A stretch of 64,000 nucleotides of DNA from Photobacterium phosphoreum (GCF_002954725.1 NZ_MSCQ01000002.1:107935-171934); one strand, 5' to 3'; counted from the first letter of the stretch, positions 25,742-35,260 are shown. Notes: generated by a model not told the origin, from the sequence alone. Numbers and translations: made by a program.

Positions 25742-26863
25742 ATGTCTCAACCTTTATTTCATACCCCGTTATATGATCTGCATGTCAACATGGGCGCTAA
25801 GATGGTGCCGTTTGCGGGTTATGATATGCCTGTACAGTATGCGTTGGGTGTAAAAAAAGAGCATCTTCATTGCCGTGATGCCGCTGGGTTATTTGATGTG
25901 TCGCATATGGGACAGTTGAGATTACGCGGTGAAAATGCCGCGAAAATGCTCGAAATGTTAGTCCCTGTTGATATTATCGATTTACCTATTGGTAAGCAGC
26001 GTTATGCTTTTTTTACCAATGAAGTGGGTGGTATTGAAGATGATTTGATGGTGACAAATTTTGGAGATCATCTGTTTATTGTGGTCAATGCAGCATGTAA
26101 AACAGAAGATATTGCCCATTTGCAGGCGTATTTGTTAGCAGATGTTGAGCTTGAAGTGATAGAAGATCGCGCATTATTAGCATTACAAGGGCCAAAAGCG
26201 GCTGAAGTGCTGGCTAAATTAAATCCTCAAGTGCGTGAGATGGTATTTATGGATGCTGCTCGCCTCGAATTGTTAGGTCAAGAATGTTATGTCAGTCGTT
26301 CGGGGTATACGGGTGAAGATGGCTTTGAAATTTCAGTACCTAATTCACATGCAGTCGCGCTAGCAACAGCATTACTTGAAGATGGTAACGTCGAATGGAT
26401 AGGACTGGGCGCACGTGATTCTTTGCGTTTAGAATGTGGATTGTGCCTATATGGTCATGATCTTGATAAGAGCACCACGCCAGTAGAAGCGAGTTTATTG
26501 TGGGGGATCAGTAAAGTACGTCGTACTGGGGGAGATCGCGCTGGTGGTTTTATTGGGGCTGATGTTATTTTAACTCAGATGGAAACTAAAGCGGTTGATC
26601 GTAAGCGAGTCGGTTTAATGGGGCAAACTAAAGCGCCAGTGCGAGAAGGTAGTCCATTATTTGATGCTGATAATCATCAAGTTGGGATTGTGACCAGTGG
26701 TACTTTTGGACCTTCAATAGCGATGCCAGTTGCAATGGCATATGTTACAACGAGTTGCAGCCAGCTTGATACGGTTTTATTTGCAGAGGTACGTGGTAAG
26801 CGATTACCGATGACTGTCACGAAAATGCCTTTTGTTACTCAACGCTATTTCCGTGGTGAATAG
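25742..26863 (+). CDS. gcvT: Aminomethyltransferase, T protein
   Basis: A 373-residue T protein, which moves the methylene group from the H-protein arm to tetrahydrofolate and releases ammonia. It begins TPLYDLHVNMGAKMVPFAGYDMPVQY, with the folate-binding Asp in GGIEDDLMV and the conserved SRSGYTGEDGFEI. Length is normal. GGGAG precedes the ATG by about 11 bases. It is transcribed away from gcvHP, an arrangement also known from vibrios, instead of the enterobacterial gcvTHP order. I see no glycine riboswitch in the leader. Confidence 0.96.
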   Translation: MSQPLFHTPLYDLHVNMGAKMVPFAGYDMPVQYALGVKKEHLHCRDAAGLFDVSHMGQLRLRGENAAKMLEMLVPVDIIDLPIGKQRYAFFTNEVGGIEDDLMVTNFGDHLFIVVNAACKTEDIAHLQAYLLADVELEVIEDRALLALQGPKAAEVLAKLNPQVREMVFMDAARLELLGQECYVSRSGYTGEDGFEISVPNSHAVALATALLEDGNVEWIGLGARDSLRLECGLCLYGHDLDKSTTPVEASLLWGISKVRRTGGDRAGGFIGADVILTQMETKAVDRKRVGLMGQTKAPVREGSPLFDADNHQVGIVTSGTFGPSIAMPVAMAYVTTSCSQLDTVLFAEVRGKRLPMTVTKMPFVTQRYFRGE

Positions 26864-26926
26864 ACATATTTATTAAGGCGTATACGTGTACGCCTCTAAG
26901 CTTAAACATACAAACAGTAATTACAT

Positions 26927-27094
26927 TTAAGTTATGTTGTTAATATCTTTGTAGACAGATCGAAACATGAGTTGGAACCCTTCTTTTGTGAGTTCCTTTG
27001 CTTCGATTTTGGCTGCTTTTAGGCGTCGGTAACATTCAGCTAATGTTTTAATAAATTGATCTTTTTCTTTTGGTGTTAGATGTTGCATTTCCAT
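26927..27094 (-). CDS. Possible small protein of 55 residues
   Basis: A frame too short for usual calling: starts MEMQHLTPKEKDQF and ends KDINNIT. It is charged, helical and coiled-coil-like, with a compositional bias (Lys, Glu, Gln) that looks coding. The ribosome site is weak (AGAAGA about 8 bases upstream). No family is recognised. It lies antisense in the 3' region of gcvT, upstream of a plus-strand terminator, so an RNA gene in the other direction is an alternative reading of this stretch. Confidence 0.4.
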   Translation of the reverse strand: MEMQHLTPKEKDQFIKTLAECYRRLKAAKIEAKELTKEGFQLMFRSVYKDINNIT

Positions 27095-27141
27095 TGTTAA
27101 ATCTTCTATTTTAGGGGGGCTGCACTCTATATTTGAAAGTA

Positions 27142-27187
27142 AGAGATTATGATTGGATATAGGAATTACTCATAGTCTCTTTTTTTT
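27142..27187 (+). terminator. Plus-strand terminator 280 bases after gcvT
   Basis: AGAGATTATGA (27142-27152) pairs with TCATAGTCTCT (27170-27180) with one G-T pair, then seven more T (27181-27187). It works only on the plus strand, so a rightward transcript (long gcvT 3' UTR or a small RNA) must end here. The rest of the 26864-27410 gap holds a weaker hairpin at about 26874-26893 and nothing else I recognise. Confidence 0.6.
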
Positions 27188-27410
27188 AATAACTACGTCA
27201 TTATTAACAAGTATATTATATGCCATTTAAATATCTTCTGGTAGTGGCATATTTAAGCAAAATAGAAAAAGGCTTGTTAATAATATTCGTTGGTTATTGA
27301 GTTAAGTCGGTATGTTTTTCAATATAACGCCTTACTTATTTTTACAATGAGTAATAACAAGCAAGGCATTGTAAGTGTTTCGTTTTATATTGTTATTTTT
27401 GTTTGTTTTG

Positions 27411-28523
27411 CTAGTTAGTACTACATAAATAGGTATACATGAATTCAGTGATTTTTGTCATATCATCGACAGTAATAAATTCTTCAGTGGTATGAACTTT
27501 ACTCATTCCTGTGGATAGATTGACTGTTTTTAAACCATTACCATTAAAGACGTTAGCATCGCTGCCACCACCGGTTGATTTGGTAAATGGTGTTAATCCA
27601 TTAGCACTAAACGCAGCCATGATACTTTGTACATGTGGGTCATTATCTTCAATATGATAAGCATTGTAAGAACGGCTTGATTCGATATTGATTTGAGCAC
27701 CATGTTTAGCTGCGGCTTGTTCAAATGTCTCAATCATATGTGCAGTTTGGCGTTCAAGTTTAGTGTCATTTAAAGAACGTGCTTCTGCGGCAAGATAAAG
27801 TGAAGGCATTACAATATTGGTAACTTGTCCGCCTTGAACAACCCCAATGTTCGCGGTAGTTTCTTCATCAATACGAGATAAACGCATATTAGTGATCGCA
27901 TCAGCCGCGACGGTTAGCGCATTAATGCCTTCTTCTGGTGCTAAGCCAGCATGAGCCGGCTTACCTGTTATGGTGATTTTCAAACTTTGCTGACCGGGCG
28001 CTGTGGTAACGATTGCACCAATGGCACCGCCTGAATCTAACACAATCGCCTTATCGGCTGTAATGTAGCTCATATCAAACAGTTTAGAGCCTTGTAAGCC
28101 ACCTTCTTCATGCACAGTGAAAGCAAGCTCAATCGTTTTATGCTCGCGATTATCCGCTTGAATACAACGCACTGCTTCCATAATAGCCGCAATACCTGAT
28201 TTATCATCACCACCGAGAATGGTGTCGCCTTTTGAACGAATCACACCATCTTCAATAATCGGCTCAATATCATTACCTGGGTTAACGGTGTCCATGTGAC
28301 AACTAATCGCGATAGTGTCATTGATGTTACCGTCTAAGCGCGCATAGATATTAAAACCGTTAGATACTGCTTCAGGTACCGGTAGGCGATGAACACTGAA
28401 ACCTAACTCACCTAATTGTTCAGCCAGTGTTTCGGCAATGGCTTTTTCATTGCGTGATTCGCTGTTGATTTTGATCAGTTCAATGAAATGGTTAATAAGG
28501 CGTTGCTGATTAATAGTAGACAT
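27411..28523 (-). CDS. PepT-like M20 family aminopeptidase
   Basis: A 370-residue metallopeptidase of the M20 family, PepT-like branch (tripeptidase-like, but shorter than PepT at about 408). Zinc-ligand motifs are SCHMDTVNPG, GGDDKSGIAA, TVHEEGGLQGSK, and near the C-terminus GGGSDANVF and LSTGMSKVHTTEE. The dimerisation insert runs from about residue 178 to 290. It probably acts on small peptides in the cytosol. It follows the terminator of the tyrosine cluster and has its own promoter region, which contains nine copies of a 7-base tandem repeat about 150 bases upstream of its start. Confidence 0.85.
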   Translation of the reverse strand: MSTINQQRLINHFIELIKINSESRNEKAIAETLAEQLGELGFSVHRLPVPEAVSNGFNIYARLDGNINDTIAISCHMDTVNPGNDIEPIIEDGVIRSKGDTILGGDDKSGIAAIMEAVRCIQADNREHKTIELAFTVHEEGGLQGSKLFDMSYITADKAIVLDSGGAIGAIVTTAPGQQSLKITITGKPAHAGLAPEEGINALTVAADAITNMRLSRIDEETTANIGVVQGGQVTNIVMPSLYLAAEARSLNDTKLERQTAHMIETFEQAAAKHGAQINIESSRSYNAYHIEDNDPHVQSIMAAFSANGLTPFTKSTGGGSDANVFNGNGLKTVNLSTGMSKVHTTEEFITVDDMTKITEFMYTYLCSTN

Positions 28524-28670
28524 GATTTTAGCTTCAAGTTGTCATTGGATATCATGACTGTAAACGCAAATAGGTGAGTGAGACTTGGGGTTAAATCAAG
28601 TTAAGTGAGGATTTATTAATAAAAATGTCAAATTGTGTTAGCGGCATCTTGTTTTAAGAGGAAGGATTTA

Positions 28671-28733
28671 GGTGCGAGGTGCGAGGTGCGAGGTGCGAGG
28701 TGCGAGGTGCGAGGTGCGAGGTGCGAGGTGCGA
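28671..28733. repeat. Heptanucleotide tandem repeat (GGTGCGA)9
   Basis: Nine perfect 7-base units followed by a degenerate GAGGTGA. It is GC-rich in an AT-rich gap, 148 bases upstream of the PepT-like start codon on the minus strand. Unit-number change would alter promoter spacing if a promoter spans it. Confidence 0.97.
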
Positions 28734-28780
28734 GAGGTGATTAGATAAAGAATGATGTATGCGCTTGTTATTAGCAATAA

Positions 28781-28815
28781 AAAAACCACCGTTATTATTA
28801 GTAACGGTGGTTTTT
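28781..28815 (-). terminator. Terminator of the tyrosine cluster (after tyrS)
   Basis: AAAAACCACCGTTA (28781-28794) pairs with TAACGGTGGTTTTT (28802-28815). It is a strong 14-bp stem with T runs on both strands, 41 bases past the tyrS stop. Confidence 0.85.
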
Positions 28816-28855
28816 ATTGCTATCTATAAGCTAGATAACGATTATCAGTTAAGGA

Positions 28856-30130
28856 TTAACCCCAAACGATAAGGCTGTAGTTTTTCTTACCACGGCGGAT
28901 AAGCGTGTAACGACCAAACAGTTTGTCAGCATCTTGGAAAGCGTAGTAAGCATCACTTACTTTTTCGCCATTAACCATGATTGCATTTGACGAAATGTGT
29001 GTTTTCGCTTGGCTACGAGATGTTGCAAGCTCAGCATTAACAAGTACTTGTTGAAGATCATCTTCACCAGAGGCTTGTGCTGTTGGCATACCATCTTGTG
29101 CTAGTTGCGCAAAATCAGACTCAGATAAGTGCTCAAGGTCGTTTTCAAATAGGCAGCGAGTAATGTTCTGTGCTGCTGCTAATTGTTCTTCACCGTGTAC
29201 TAGTGCTGTGGCTTTTTCTGCAAGAATACGTTGTGCTTGAGGCGCTTTACCGCTGTTACGATCATCTTCTTCGATCTGCTGAATTTCAGCTTCAGACATG
29301 AAAGTAAAGAAACGTAGGAAACGGTATACGTCAGCATCTGCTGTATTCATCCAGAATTGGTAGAACTTGTATGGGCTCGTTTTGCTTGGGTCTAACCAAA
29401 CAGCGCCGCCTTCAGTTTTACCAAACTTAGTACCATCAGACTTAGTAATTAGCGGTACAGTCATACCGAATACTTGCTGTTGGTTCATACGGCGAGTTAG
29501 GTCGATACCCGCTGTGATGTTACCCCATTGGTCAGAACCACCAATTTGAAGTTCCATACCCATGTCTTTGTTCATGCTTGCGAAGTCATAAGATTGTAGC
29601 AAGCTGTAAGCGAACTCAGTAAAAGAGATACCTACTTCGTCACGGTTAATACGTTGCTTAACAGACTCTTTGCTGATCATTTGGTTCACAGAGAAGTGCT
29701 TACCAATATCACGTAAGAATGTTAGGACATCCATATTACCGAACCAGTCATGGTTATTTACCATGCGAGCAGGGTTAGTTGCGTTGTCAAAATCTAAGAA
29801 AGGAGAAACTTGACGTTGGATTTTAGTTACCCAATCAGCAACAATATCTAAAGTGTTAAGTGAACGCTCAGTCGCTTTGAAGCTTGGATCACCAATCATA
29901 CCGGTAGCGCCGCCAACCAAGGCTACTGGATTATGACCCGCTTCTTGGAAGCGCTTAAGGCAAAGTAGAGGTACCAGATGACCTAGGTGCAAACTATCTG
30001 CCGTTGGATCAAAGCCGCAATATAATGTAATCGGACCTTTCGCTAAACGTTCGCTTAAAGCTTCTTCATCCGTAATTTGAGCGATCAGACCGCGATCTTT
30101 CAGCTCTTGAATTAAATTCAAATGATTCAT
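28856..30130 (-). CDS. tyrS: Tyrosyl-tRNA synthetase
   Basis: A 424-residue class I synthetase that charges tRNA-Tyr. The start at 30130 is fixed by GGAGAA 5-6 bases upstream, which would lie inside the longer frame. The HIGH-type motif is in [12 protein letters not shown], the tyrosine pocket in [11 protein letters not shown], the KMSKS-type loop is KFGKT, and an S4 RNA-binding domain closes the protein ([18 protein letters not shown]). It follows tyrP by 29 bases at the end of the tyrosine decarboxylation cluster. A tyrS gene is also part of the tyrDC clusters of enterococci and lactobacilli, where it is an extra copy tied to tyrosine supply. Whether this is the only tyrS of the genome cannot be seen here. 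Confidence 0.95.
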   Translation of the reverse strand: MNHLNLIQELKDRGLIAQITDEEALSERLAKGPITLYCGFDPTADSLHLGHLVPLLCLKRFQEAGHNPVALVGGATGMIGDPSFKATERSLNTLDIVADWVTKIQRQVSPFLDFDNATNPARMVNNHDWFGNMDVLTFLRDIGKHFSVNQMISKESVKQRINRDEVGISFTEFAYSLLQSYDFASMNKDMGMELQIGGSDQWGNITAGIDLTRRMNQQQVFGMTVPLITKSDGTKFGKTEGGAVWLDPSKTSPYKFYQFWMNTADADVYRFLRFFTFMSEAEIQQIEEDDRNSGKAPQAQRILAEKATALVHGEEQLAAAQNITRCLFENDLEHLSESDFAQLAQDGMPTAQASGEDDLQQVLVNAELATSRSQAKTHISSNAIMVNGEKVSDAYYAFQDADKLFGRYTLIRRGKKNYSLIVWG

Positions 30131-30159
30131 GTGTTCTCCAATAATCATTTTATTTACGT

Positions 30160-31383
30160 TTAATTAAAAATAGGTACGGCATTATTCAATGTCAGTATCT
30201 GGTTTATTATGACTTGTAGACCAATAAATCCTACAACAAATAACGCCATATTATTTGTCGCTACATTATATTCAATTTGATGTTGTTTACCACGAAGTTT
30301 TCTAAGGGCAAGCACAGGAAACAGAATTGCTAGGATTGTTAAGAAAATTGCTGCGGCACCTAAAGCAGGAACAAAGCCATCAGGATACACAAGTGTGAAA
30401 ACTAAAGGTGGCAAGTAGCACAGTACAGCAGTCATTAATCTGTCTACTGTATTATTACCACGTTTAAAGGTACTTGCCAATGAATCAAATAACCCTAATG
30501 AAACACATAGATAGGAAGTAAACATGGCAATGGATGAGAAAGCACCAATTAGGTAAATAATGTTGTTATTTTGAATATATATCTGCATTTGTTGAAGCAT
30601 AACTCCAACACTTGAGCCGTGTTGTGCAACATATTGAAAACTATGGTTACCAAATCGAGGTAATGAACCCAGCATACTAATTTCCCAAATAATATAAACA
30701 ATTAAAGGGATTAAGCCGCCAGCAATAAAAATATTGCGTAATGTTTTTGGTTTATCTCGGCCAATGTATTTCACCATGCTAGGTACACTGCCATGAAAAC
30801 CAAATGCGGTTATAAAGACAGGAATGGCAGCAAAGGCATATTTAGCTGAATCATGGTTGTTGACTAAAAAATGACCATGAAGGTATGGAATTATGGTAAT
30901 AACCAGAATAAAGAAAATAACAATGTTGCTGGTAAATAATACGCGGTTAGCAATATCAACCGCTTTAGTACTAATAAATACAATCGTTGCAATAATTAGA
31001 GTGAATATGATTGCTATCGTGTGAGAGGATAACGATATATGAAAATAATCGGTGAAATCACTTTTATATATAGAAGATGCACCCGCGATATAAGCACAAG
31101 ATAAGGCATAAAGTAAAAGTAATAGCGATATATTAATTACCCATTTTCCTGGTTTTCCAAATAAGTCATAAGCAATAGCTTCAAGACCAGTACCTTCAGG
31201 GTAATTGAGACAAATTTCTAATAACATTAATCCGGTATAGGTCATTACTACCCATAAAACGGTTAATAAAAGAATGGTGTTATAGATACCTAACCCTGCA
31301 GAAATTAAGGGTAAAGCAAGCATTCCAGCACCCAGCATAGTGCCTGAAATAAGCAGTGTCGCGCCAATAGACTTTACATTCAT
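30160..31383 (-). CDS. tyrP: Aromatic amino acid (tyrosine) permease, HAAAP family
   Basis: A 407-residue inner-membrane protein with about 11 helices, of the TyrP/Mtr/TnaB family of proton-driven hydroxy- and aromatic amino acid importers. It opens with [20 protein letters not shown], the substrate-binding start of the family, and carries [17 protein letters not shown] in the middle. It lies between tyrDC and tyrS on the same strand. A terminator-like hairpin separates it from tyrDC, so it may be expressed both by read-through and from its own promoter. The context favours tyrosine as substrate. Confidence 0.9.
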   Translation of the reverse strand: MNVKSIGATLLISGTMLGAGMLALPLISAGLGIYNTILLLTVLWVVMTYTGLMLLEICLNYPEGTGLEAIAYDLFGKPGKWVINISLLLLLYALSCAYIAGASSIYKSDFTDYFHISLSSHTIAIIFTLIIATIVFISTKAVDIANRVLFTSNIVIFFILVITIIPYLHGHFLVNNHDSAKYAFAAIPVFITAFGFHGSVPSMVKYIGRDKPKTLRNIFIAGGLIPLIVYIIWEISMLGSLPRFGNHSFQYVAQHGSSVGVMLQQMQIYIQNNNIIYLIGAFSSIAMFTSYLCVSLGLFDSLASTFKRGNNTVDRLMTAVLCYLPPLVFTLVYPDGFVPALGAAAIFLTILAILFPVLALRKLRGKQHQIEYNVATNNMALFVVGFIGLQVIINQILTLNNAVPIFN

Positions 31384-31509
31384 GACGTTTTTCCTGTAGA
31401 TAGAACCTAATAGTGACCAAGGTATTAGGCAATAAGAAATTAACCGTCGAGAATAAATAACCGACGGTAATTAATAGCGATATGAATTGATTTCATTGTT
31501 ATAAAAAAA

Positions 31510-31529
31510 CGCCAGTCATGAGACTGGCG
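31510..31529 (-). terminator. Terminator between tyrDC and tyrP
   Basis: CGCCAGTC and GACTGGCG form an 8-bp stem with loop ATGA, followed on the minus strand by seven T. It lies 13 bases after the tyrDC stop and would reduce expression of the downstream tyrP-tyrS pair relative to tyrDC. Confidence 0.85.
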
Positions 31530-31541
31530 CTGTATTCCTTA

Positions 31542-33455
31542 TTAAGCAGCTGTATGTGCTAATTTTTGTTTGTTTTCTTCATCAATAATTTCACTTAGAA
31601 GACTTGTGAATACATCACGAAGGTTATTCCAGTAATTATTAAAGCGAATTTCATCACGTAGGAAGTGAGTCATTACCGCTGAACGAAGAATATAAACAGA
31701 ACCGACAGTGTTCCACTCATTTTCACTAAAGCCACGGCTTTCAGCATAGATACGTGGTGTCTGACCGTATTCTTCTTCTGATAGTGAAGTTGAAGAGGTT
31801 AGGAAGTCTTTAGTGTAAGTACGACCTGTTGCGTAAGAGCATAGTTCGTAAATGCGTTGGTTTAGTTTGTTATGCGCTTCTAAGCTATCGTTACCGATTT
31901 CTTTAAACGTAAAGTCAACCATGTGGAAGTCTGGGTGCATAAGAGGGCGAACCTCAAAGCGACGACCATCAACTACAAATGGTTCTGCTGTTGCTAATTT
32001 CTTCGCAAACCAATCAGCAGTTACAATACCGCGACCAATAACATGACCGTAACCACTTACGTTTAGTGGTACTAGACGGTGTGCAGCCCAAACAGCAGCC
32101 GCCGTTGCACCTGCTTTTGAGCCTTCCATAATAGAAGAACCTAGCACAACTTGTTTGTCTTCTTCGTTATCATCGTCAGCTTCTTCAAAAACATAAGCCG
32201 CGTGATAAGAGATCAAATCAACAATACGCTTATCTTTCATTGCAACAGCGCCGGCAGCGTATTGAATGAAACCCACTTTATGTGGATCGACAGTGATAGA
32301 ATCTGCTTCAGACATTGCCGCAAACGCATCGTATACTGCACGTTTAGGCCATACAACACCTTCAGGAATCACATCATCGTTACGATAACGCTCAATCAGT
32401 GCATCGTATTCCATGAATTGGTTGTCATCATCAAGGAACATTGAACGCACGTAACCGCCGTATGCCGCATCAATGTGAACGTAGAAAGAAGCACCGTATT
32501 TTTCTTCACATTCTTGACGAAGTTTCATCACTTCATGAACCGAATCAATAGAACCTTCTTCAGTGGTACCGACTACAGATACCATACCAAGAATTGGTGT
32601 GCCTTCTTCCATTAGTTTAAAGGTAACTTCACGCATTTTTTCAACGTCAGTACGGTAGTTACCATCAACGTCTAGTGGAACAATGTGTTCTTGACCTAGG
32701 CCAAGTACGTCCATTGCTTTCATCCAAGAGTAGTGCTTAGAACGAGGAACTAAGAATTTACCTAGTTTGCCAGCATCAACCCCGACACCACGGGCTGTTA
32801 ATGCACGCACTTCTTCAAAGATGCCGCGTTTTTTCAATTCATCAGTTAAATCAAGAATATCTTTAGATTTCATGTTAAGTAACTGATGTTCAGTCATACC
32901 TTCAACAAGATCTTTTGATTTTTCACAAGCAGCAATCGCTAGAGGCATTGTTTTAAGGTTACGTGCAACCCAAACGCCTTCATAGTTAGCCACTGTACCG
33001 CCAGAAGTAATGTGTGCCCAAGATTTATTTACATCATAGCCAAACATACGGCATAGGTCATGACCTGCAGCCAACTCAAGCTCTGTTGTCACAGGAGAAG
33101 CCTCATGTGCACAGTTATTTGGGTTGTAAAGCATGGTCATCACGTATGCAAGATTTGACACCATTAATGTATCAGCATTCATGTGGCCTAAATAACGAGG
33201 CGAGAACCAAGGCACAGACTTTGTTTTAAGACGTGCTGATAGATCTTGTAGAATGCCTTCAGTGCGGTAAAGCGTATCGCGGAAATCAGGTTGATGTTGT
33301 GTAACTGGCGTCATTAATGGCGCATCTTCAGGGTGGAAGTCAGAACGCCAGTGCATGTGTTCACTGATTGCGTAATCCATCATTTCTTTGAAGAATACTT
33401 GGTTTTCTGATTTTGGACCTAAAAATAGGGCATCCACGTTCATTTTGTTGCTCAT
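31542..33455 (-). CDS. tyrDC: Tyrosine decarboxylase
   Basis: A 637-residue PLP enzyme that converts tyrosine to tyramine and CO2, similar along its length to the enterococcal TyrDC (about 620 residues). Landmarks are SVPWFSPRYLGHMN, the substrate/PLP region ITSGGTVANYEG, VHIDAAYGGYVRSMFLD, and the PLP-binding Lys393 in ITVDPHKVGF. The C-terminal domain includes HPDFHMVDFTF. It may also decarboxylate phenylalanine or DOPA, as relatives do. It lies between a GadC-like antiporter and tyrP, and has its own terminator. Such systems generate proton motive force and raise cytosolic pH under acid conditions. Tyramine formation is known in some fish- and meat-associated Photobacterium. Confidence 0.93.
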   Translation of the reverse strand: MSNKMNVDALFLGPKSENQVFFKEMMDYAISEHMHWRSDFHPEDAPLMTPVTQHQPDFRDTLYRTEGILQDLSARLKTKSVPWFSPRYLGHMNADTLMVSNLAYVMTMLYNPNNCAHEASPVTTELELAAGHDLCRMFGYDVNKSWAHITSGGTVANYEGVWVARNLKTMPLAIAACEKSKDLVEGMTEHQLLNMKSKDILDLTDELKKRGIFEEVRALTARGVGVDAGKLGKFLVPRSKHYSWMKAMDVLGLGQEHIVPLDVDGNYRTDVEKMREVTFKLMEEGTPILGMVSVVGTTEEGSIDSVHEVMKLRQECEEKYGASFYVHIDAAYGGYVRSMFLDDDNQFMEYDALIERYRNDDVIPEGVVWPKRAVYDAFAAMSEADSITVDPHKVGFIQYAAGAVAMKDKRIVDLISYHAAYVFEEADDDNEEDKQVVLGSSIMEGSKAGATAAAVWAAHRLVPLNVSGYGHVIGRGIVTADWFAKKLATAEPFVVDGRRFEVRPLMHPDFHMVDFTFKEIGNDSLEAHNKLNQRIYELCSYATGRTYTKDFLTSSTSLSEEEYGQTPRIYAESRGFSENEWNTVGSVYILRSAVMTHFLRDEIRFNNYWNNLRDVFTSLLSEIIDEENKQKLAHTAA

Positions 33456-33578
33456 AATAAAACCTATTTACTTATCAATAAACGCAATTCAAAAGACGGT
33501 CTGTGAGTCATTGAATATATTGTTTTAGTAGTTAATTTAATAATTTTTGGTCTGAGACCGCTAAATCGATTGTTATAT

Positions 33579-33642
33579 AGAGAGGAAAGCCATTACCGAT
33601 AAGTCATTAATTGTATTTAACGGCATTAACGGCTTTCTCTCT
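33579..33642 (-). promoter_or_regulatory. Structured leader upstream of tyrDC
   Basis: On the minus strand a 12-bp interrupted stem (AGAGAG-AAAGCC against GGCTTTCCTCTCT) closes a loop of about 40 bases, in the 233-base space between the antiporter gene and tyrDC. No T run follows, so it is not a plain terminator. A second small palindrome, GGTCTGAGACC, lies nearby at 33549-33559. It may stabilise the message or take part in control, but nothing here identifies a known riboswitch. Confidence 0.4.
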
Positions 33643-33688
33643 ATTACCTGCGATAGCGTTGATAAACGTTAAGGAGGTTTGTTATTTA

Positions 33689-35131
33689 TTAATGTGCTTT
33701 AGTTGCCGCTTTTGCTAGTTCAGCTCGGTTTGAACGTTTACCCCATGCATAGACAATAATTGGGATAATAATCATGACAAGTAAGCCAAAGAACTGGAAG
33801 TTGAAGTAACTGCTTGCAGTACCGACGTAGCTTGATGGTGCTTCAAAGCCAAAGTAACCAGCAAGTAGACATGTTGCGATACCTAAGCCTGAACAAATCC
33901 AGATACCAATGTTGCCACCAGGAACGGTAAAGCTACGTTTAACATCAGGACGCTTGTAGCGTAGGTAGATTGCAGCAGAGAACATCAGTAAGTAAGCAAC
34001 GATATAAACAAGAGACGTTAAACCTAGAAGCATAAAGTAGAATGAATCCACGTTAGGCATTACACAGATAAGCACACCCACAATTGAGATTAGGATAGCT
34101 TGTAGGTAAATAAGGTTAACAGGTACGCCTTCTTTGTTTGTTTTTTGAAGTACTTTAGGTAGTGCGCCAGCGTTAGCTGTTGCTTGTAGACCACGTACTG
34201 GACCTAGTACCCAAGAGTTAACTTGACCCGCAAGACCGATAGCCATACAAACTGCCATGATAGGTGTTAACCAGCCTAGACCCCACATATCGAAGTATGT
34301 TTGGAATGCTTGGATAAGACCGGCAGTCATTGAGATGTGTTTAGTTGGAATACCAATGAAGATTGCGAATGAACCTGCAACCGACACAATCACAACAAAT
34401 AATGCTACTAGGAATACTGCGATTGGGTAGTTACGTTCAGCATTTTTAACGTGAGATACGTTAGAAGCTGATACTTCCATACCCATTACAACGAATACGA
34501 AGCCGATGAACAGTGCCCAAGTGCCTCTATCTGAAAAATCAGGAATAAGGTTTGCTGTAGTGAATGAAAGGTCAGTAACAATAGGGTGGCCACCTGCAAG
34601 GTAAGCAATCGCACATGCTACAAGAACAAAGAATGGTAAGAACACACCCAAGATTACACAAAGAGTGGATACCCAACCTAGTGTTTTAACACCACGCATA
34701 TTACCTAGCGTACATGCCCAATAAACCACTAAGATCACGGCAAGAATGTACATCTTGTTTTGTGCTAATGCAGGATCAAAAGCATAAGCGAATATTGCAC
34801 CGACAATCATCAGAATTGATGTCATGCCGAAAACCATTTGAATCCACTGCATCCATACCGCAATGAAACCCATACGTTCGCCAAATGCTTCACGAACCCA
34901 GATAAAGATACCACCATCTTCAGGCCAAGCTGTTGCTAGCTCTGCTGAAACAAGTGCTGTTGGAATCATGAAGCAAATTGCTGCTGCTAGTGTTAAGAAT
35001 ATCGTCATCATTCCCGGCTGCGCTGTCATTGGGAGTGTACGAACACTCATAACAACCGCCGCGGTAATCATAACGAAACTAAATACGCCAATCTTAGCGG
35101 ATTTAGCGGGTGCAGAATTGGAGCTTGCCAT
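33689..35131 (-). CDS. Amino acid antiporter, likely tyrosine/tyramine exchange
   Basis: A 480-residue APC superfamily carrier of the GadC-like (glutamate:GABA antiporter) group with about 12 helices. The start at 35131 is preferred because GAGG lies 8 bases before it. The frame extension starts with TTG. Landmarks are SVRTLPMTAQPG in helix 1 region, WPEDGGIFIWVREAFG, and GMEVSASNVSHVKNAERNYP in the middle, all typical of decarboxylase-coupled antiporters. Placed first in the cluster before tyrDC, it probably swaps external tyrosine for tyramine. The separate tyrP gene would then be an import route that does not depend on tyramine. Confidence 0.85.
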   Translation of the reverse strand: MASSNSAPAKSAKIGVFSFVMITAAVVMSVRTLPMTAQPGMMTIFLTLAAAICFMIPTALVSAELATAWPEDGGIFIWVREAFGERMGFIAVWMQWIQMVFGMTSILMIVGAIFAYAFDPALAQNKMYILAVILVVYWACTLGNMRGVKTLGWVSTLCVILGVFLPFFVLVACAIAYLAGGHPIVTDLSFTTANLIPDFSDRGTWALFIGFVFVVMGMEVSASNVSHVKNAERNYPIAVFLVALFVVIVSVAGSFAIFIGIPTKHISMTAGLIQAFQTYFDMWGLGWLTPIMAVCMAIGLAGQVNSWVLGPVRGLQATANAGALPKVLQKTNKEGVPVNLIYLQAILISIVGVLICVMPNVDSFYFMLLGLTSLVYIVAYLLMFSAAIYLRYKRPDVKRSFTVPGGNIGIWICSGLGIATCLLAGYFGFEAPSSYVGTASSYFNFQFFGLLVMIIIPIIVYAWGKRSNRAELAKAATKAH

Positions 35132-35198
35132 TGTAAACCTCAAAATCTATCTGTTAAGCAGTAAAGACTTAAAGAACGATACTCTATGATTTATTTTA

Positions 35199-35260
35199 AA
35201 ATATCGATATTTAAACTGTCTGTCCGTAAAAATCGATTTTATAATAATGATCGATTTTAC
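35199..35260. promoter_or_regulatory. Control region of the tyrosine cluster with AT palindromes
   Basis: Upstream of the antiporter start are AAATATCGATATTT (35199-35212, perfect palindrome), CGTAAAAATCGATTTTAT (35225-35242) and the half-site ATCGATTTTAC (35250-35260). The second resembles a TyrR box (TGTAAA, six bases, TTTACA) in its left half, with a poorer right half. TyrR control would fit the pathway but is a guess. Confidence 0.4.

Larger units (their letters stand above)
28524..28855. other. Gap between tyrS and the PepT-like gene
   Basis: About 330 bases holding the tyrS terminator, a (GGTGCGA)9 tandem repeat and the presumed leftward promoter of the PepT-like gene. No further coding frame is seen. 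Confidence 0.6.

Noticed and set aside
28671..28733. CRISPR-like array
   Set aside because: The 7-base units have no spacers; it is a plain tandem repeat. The same holds for the hexamer array at 15635-15700.
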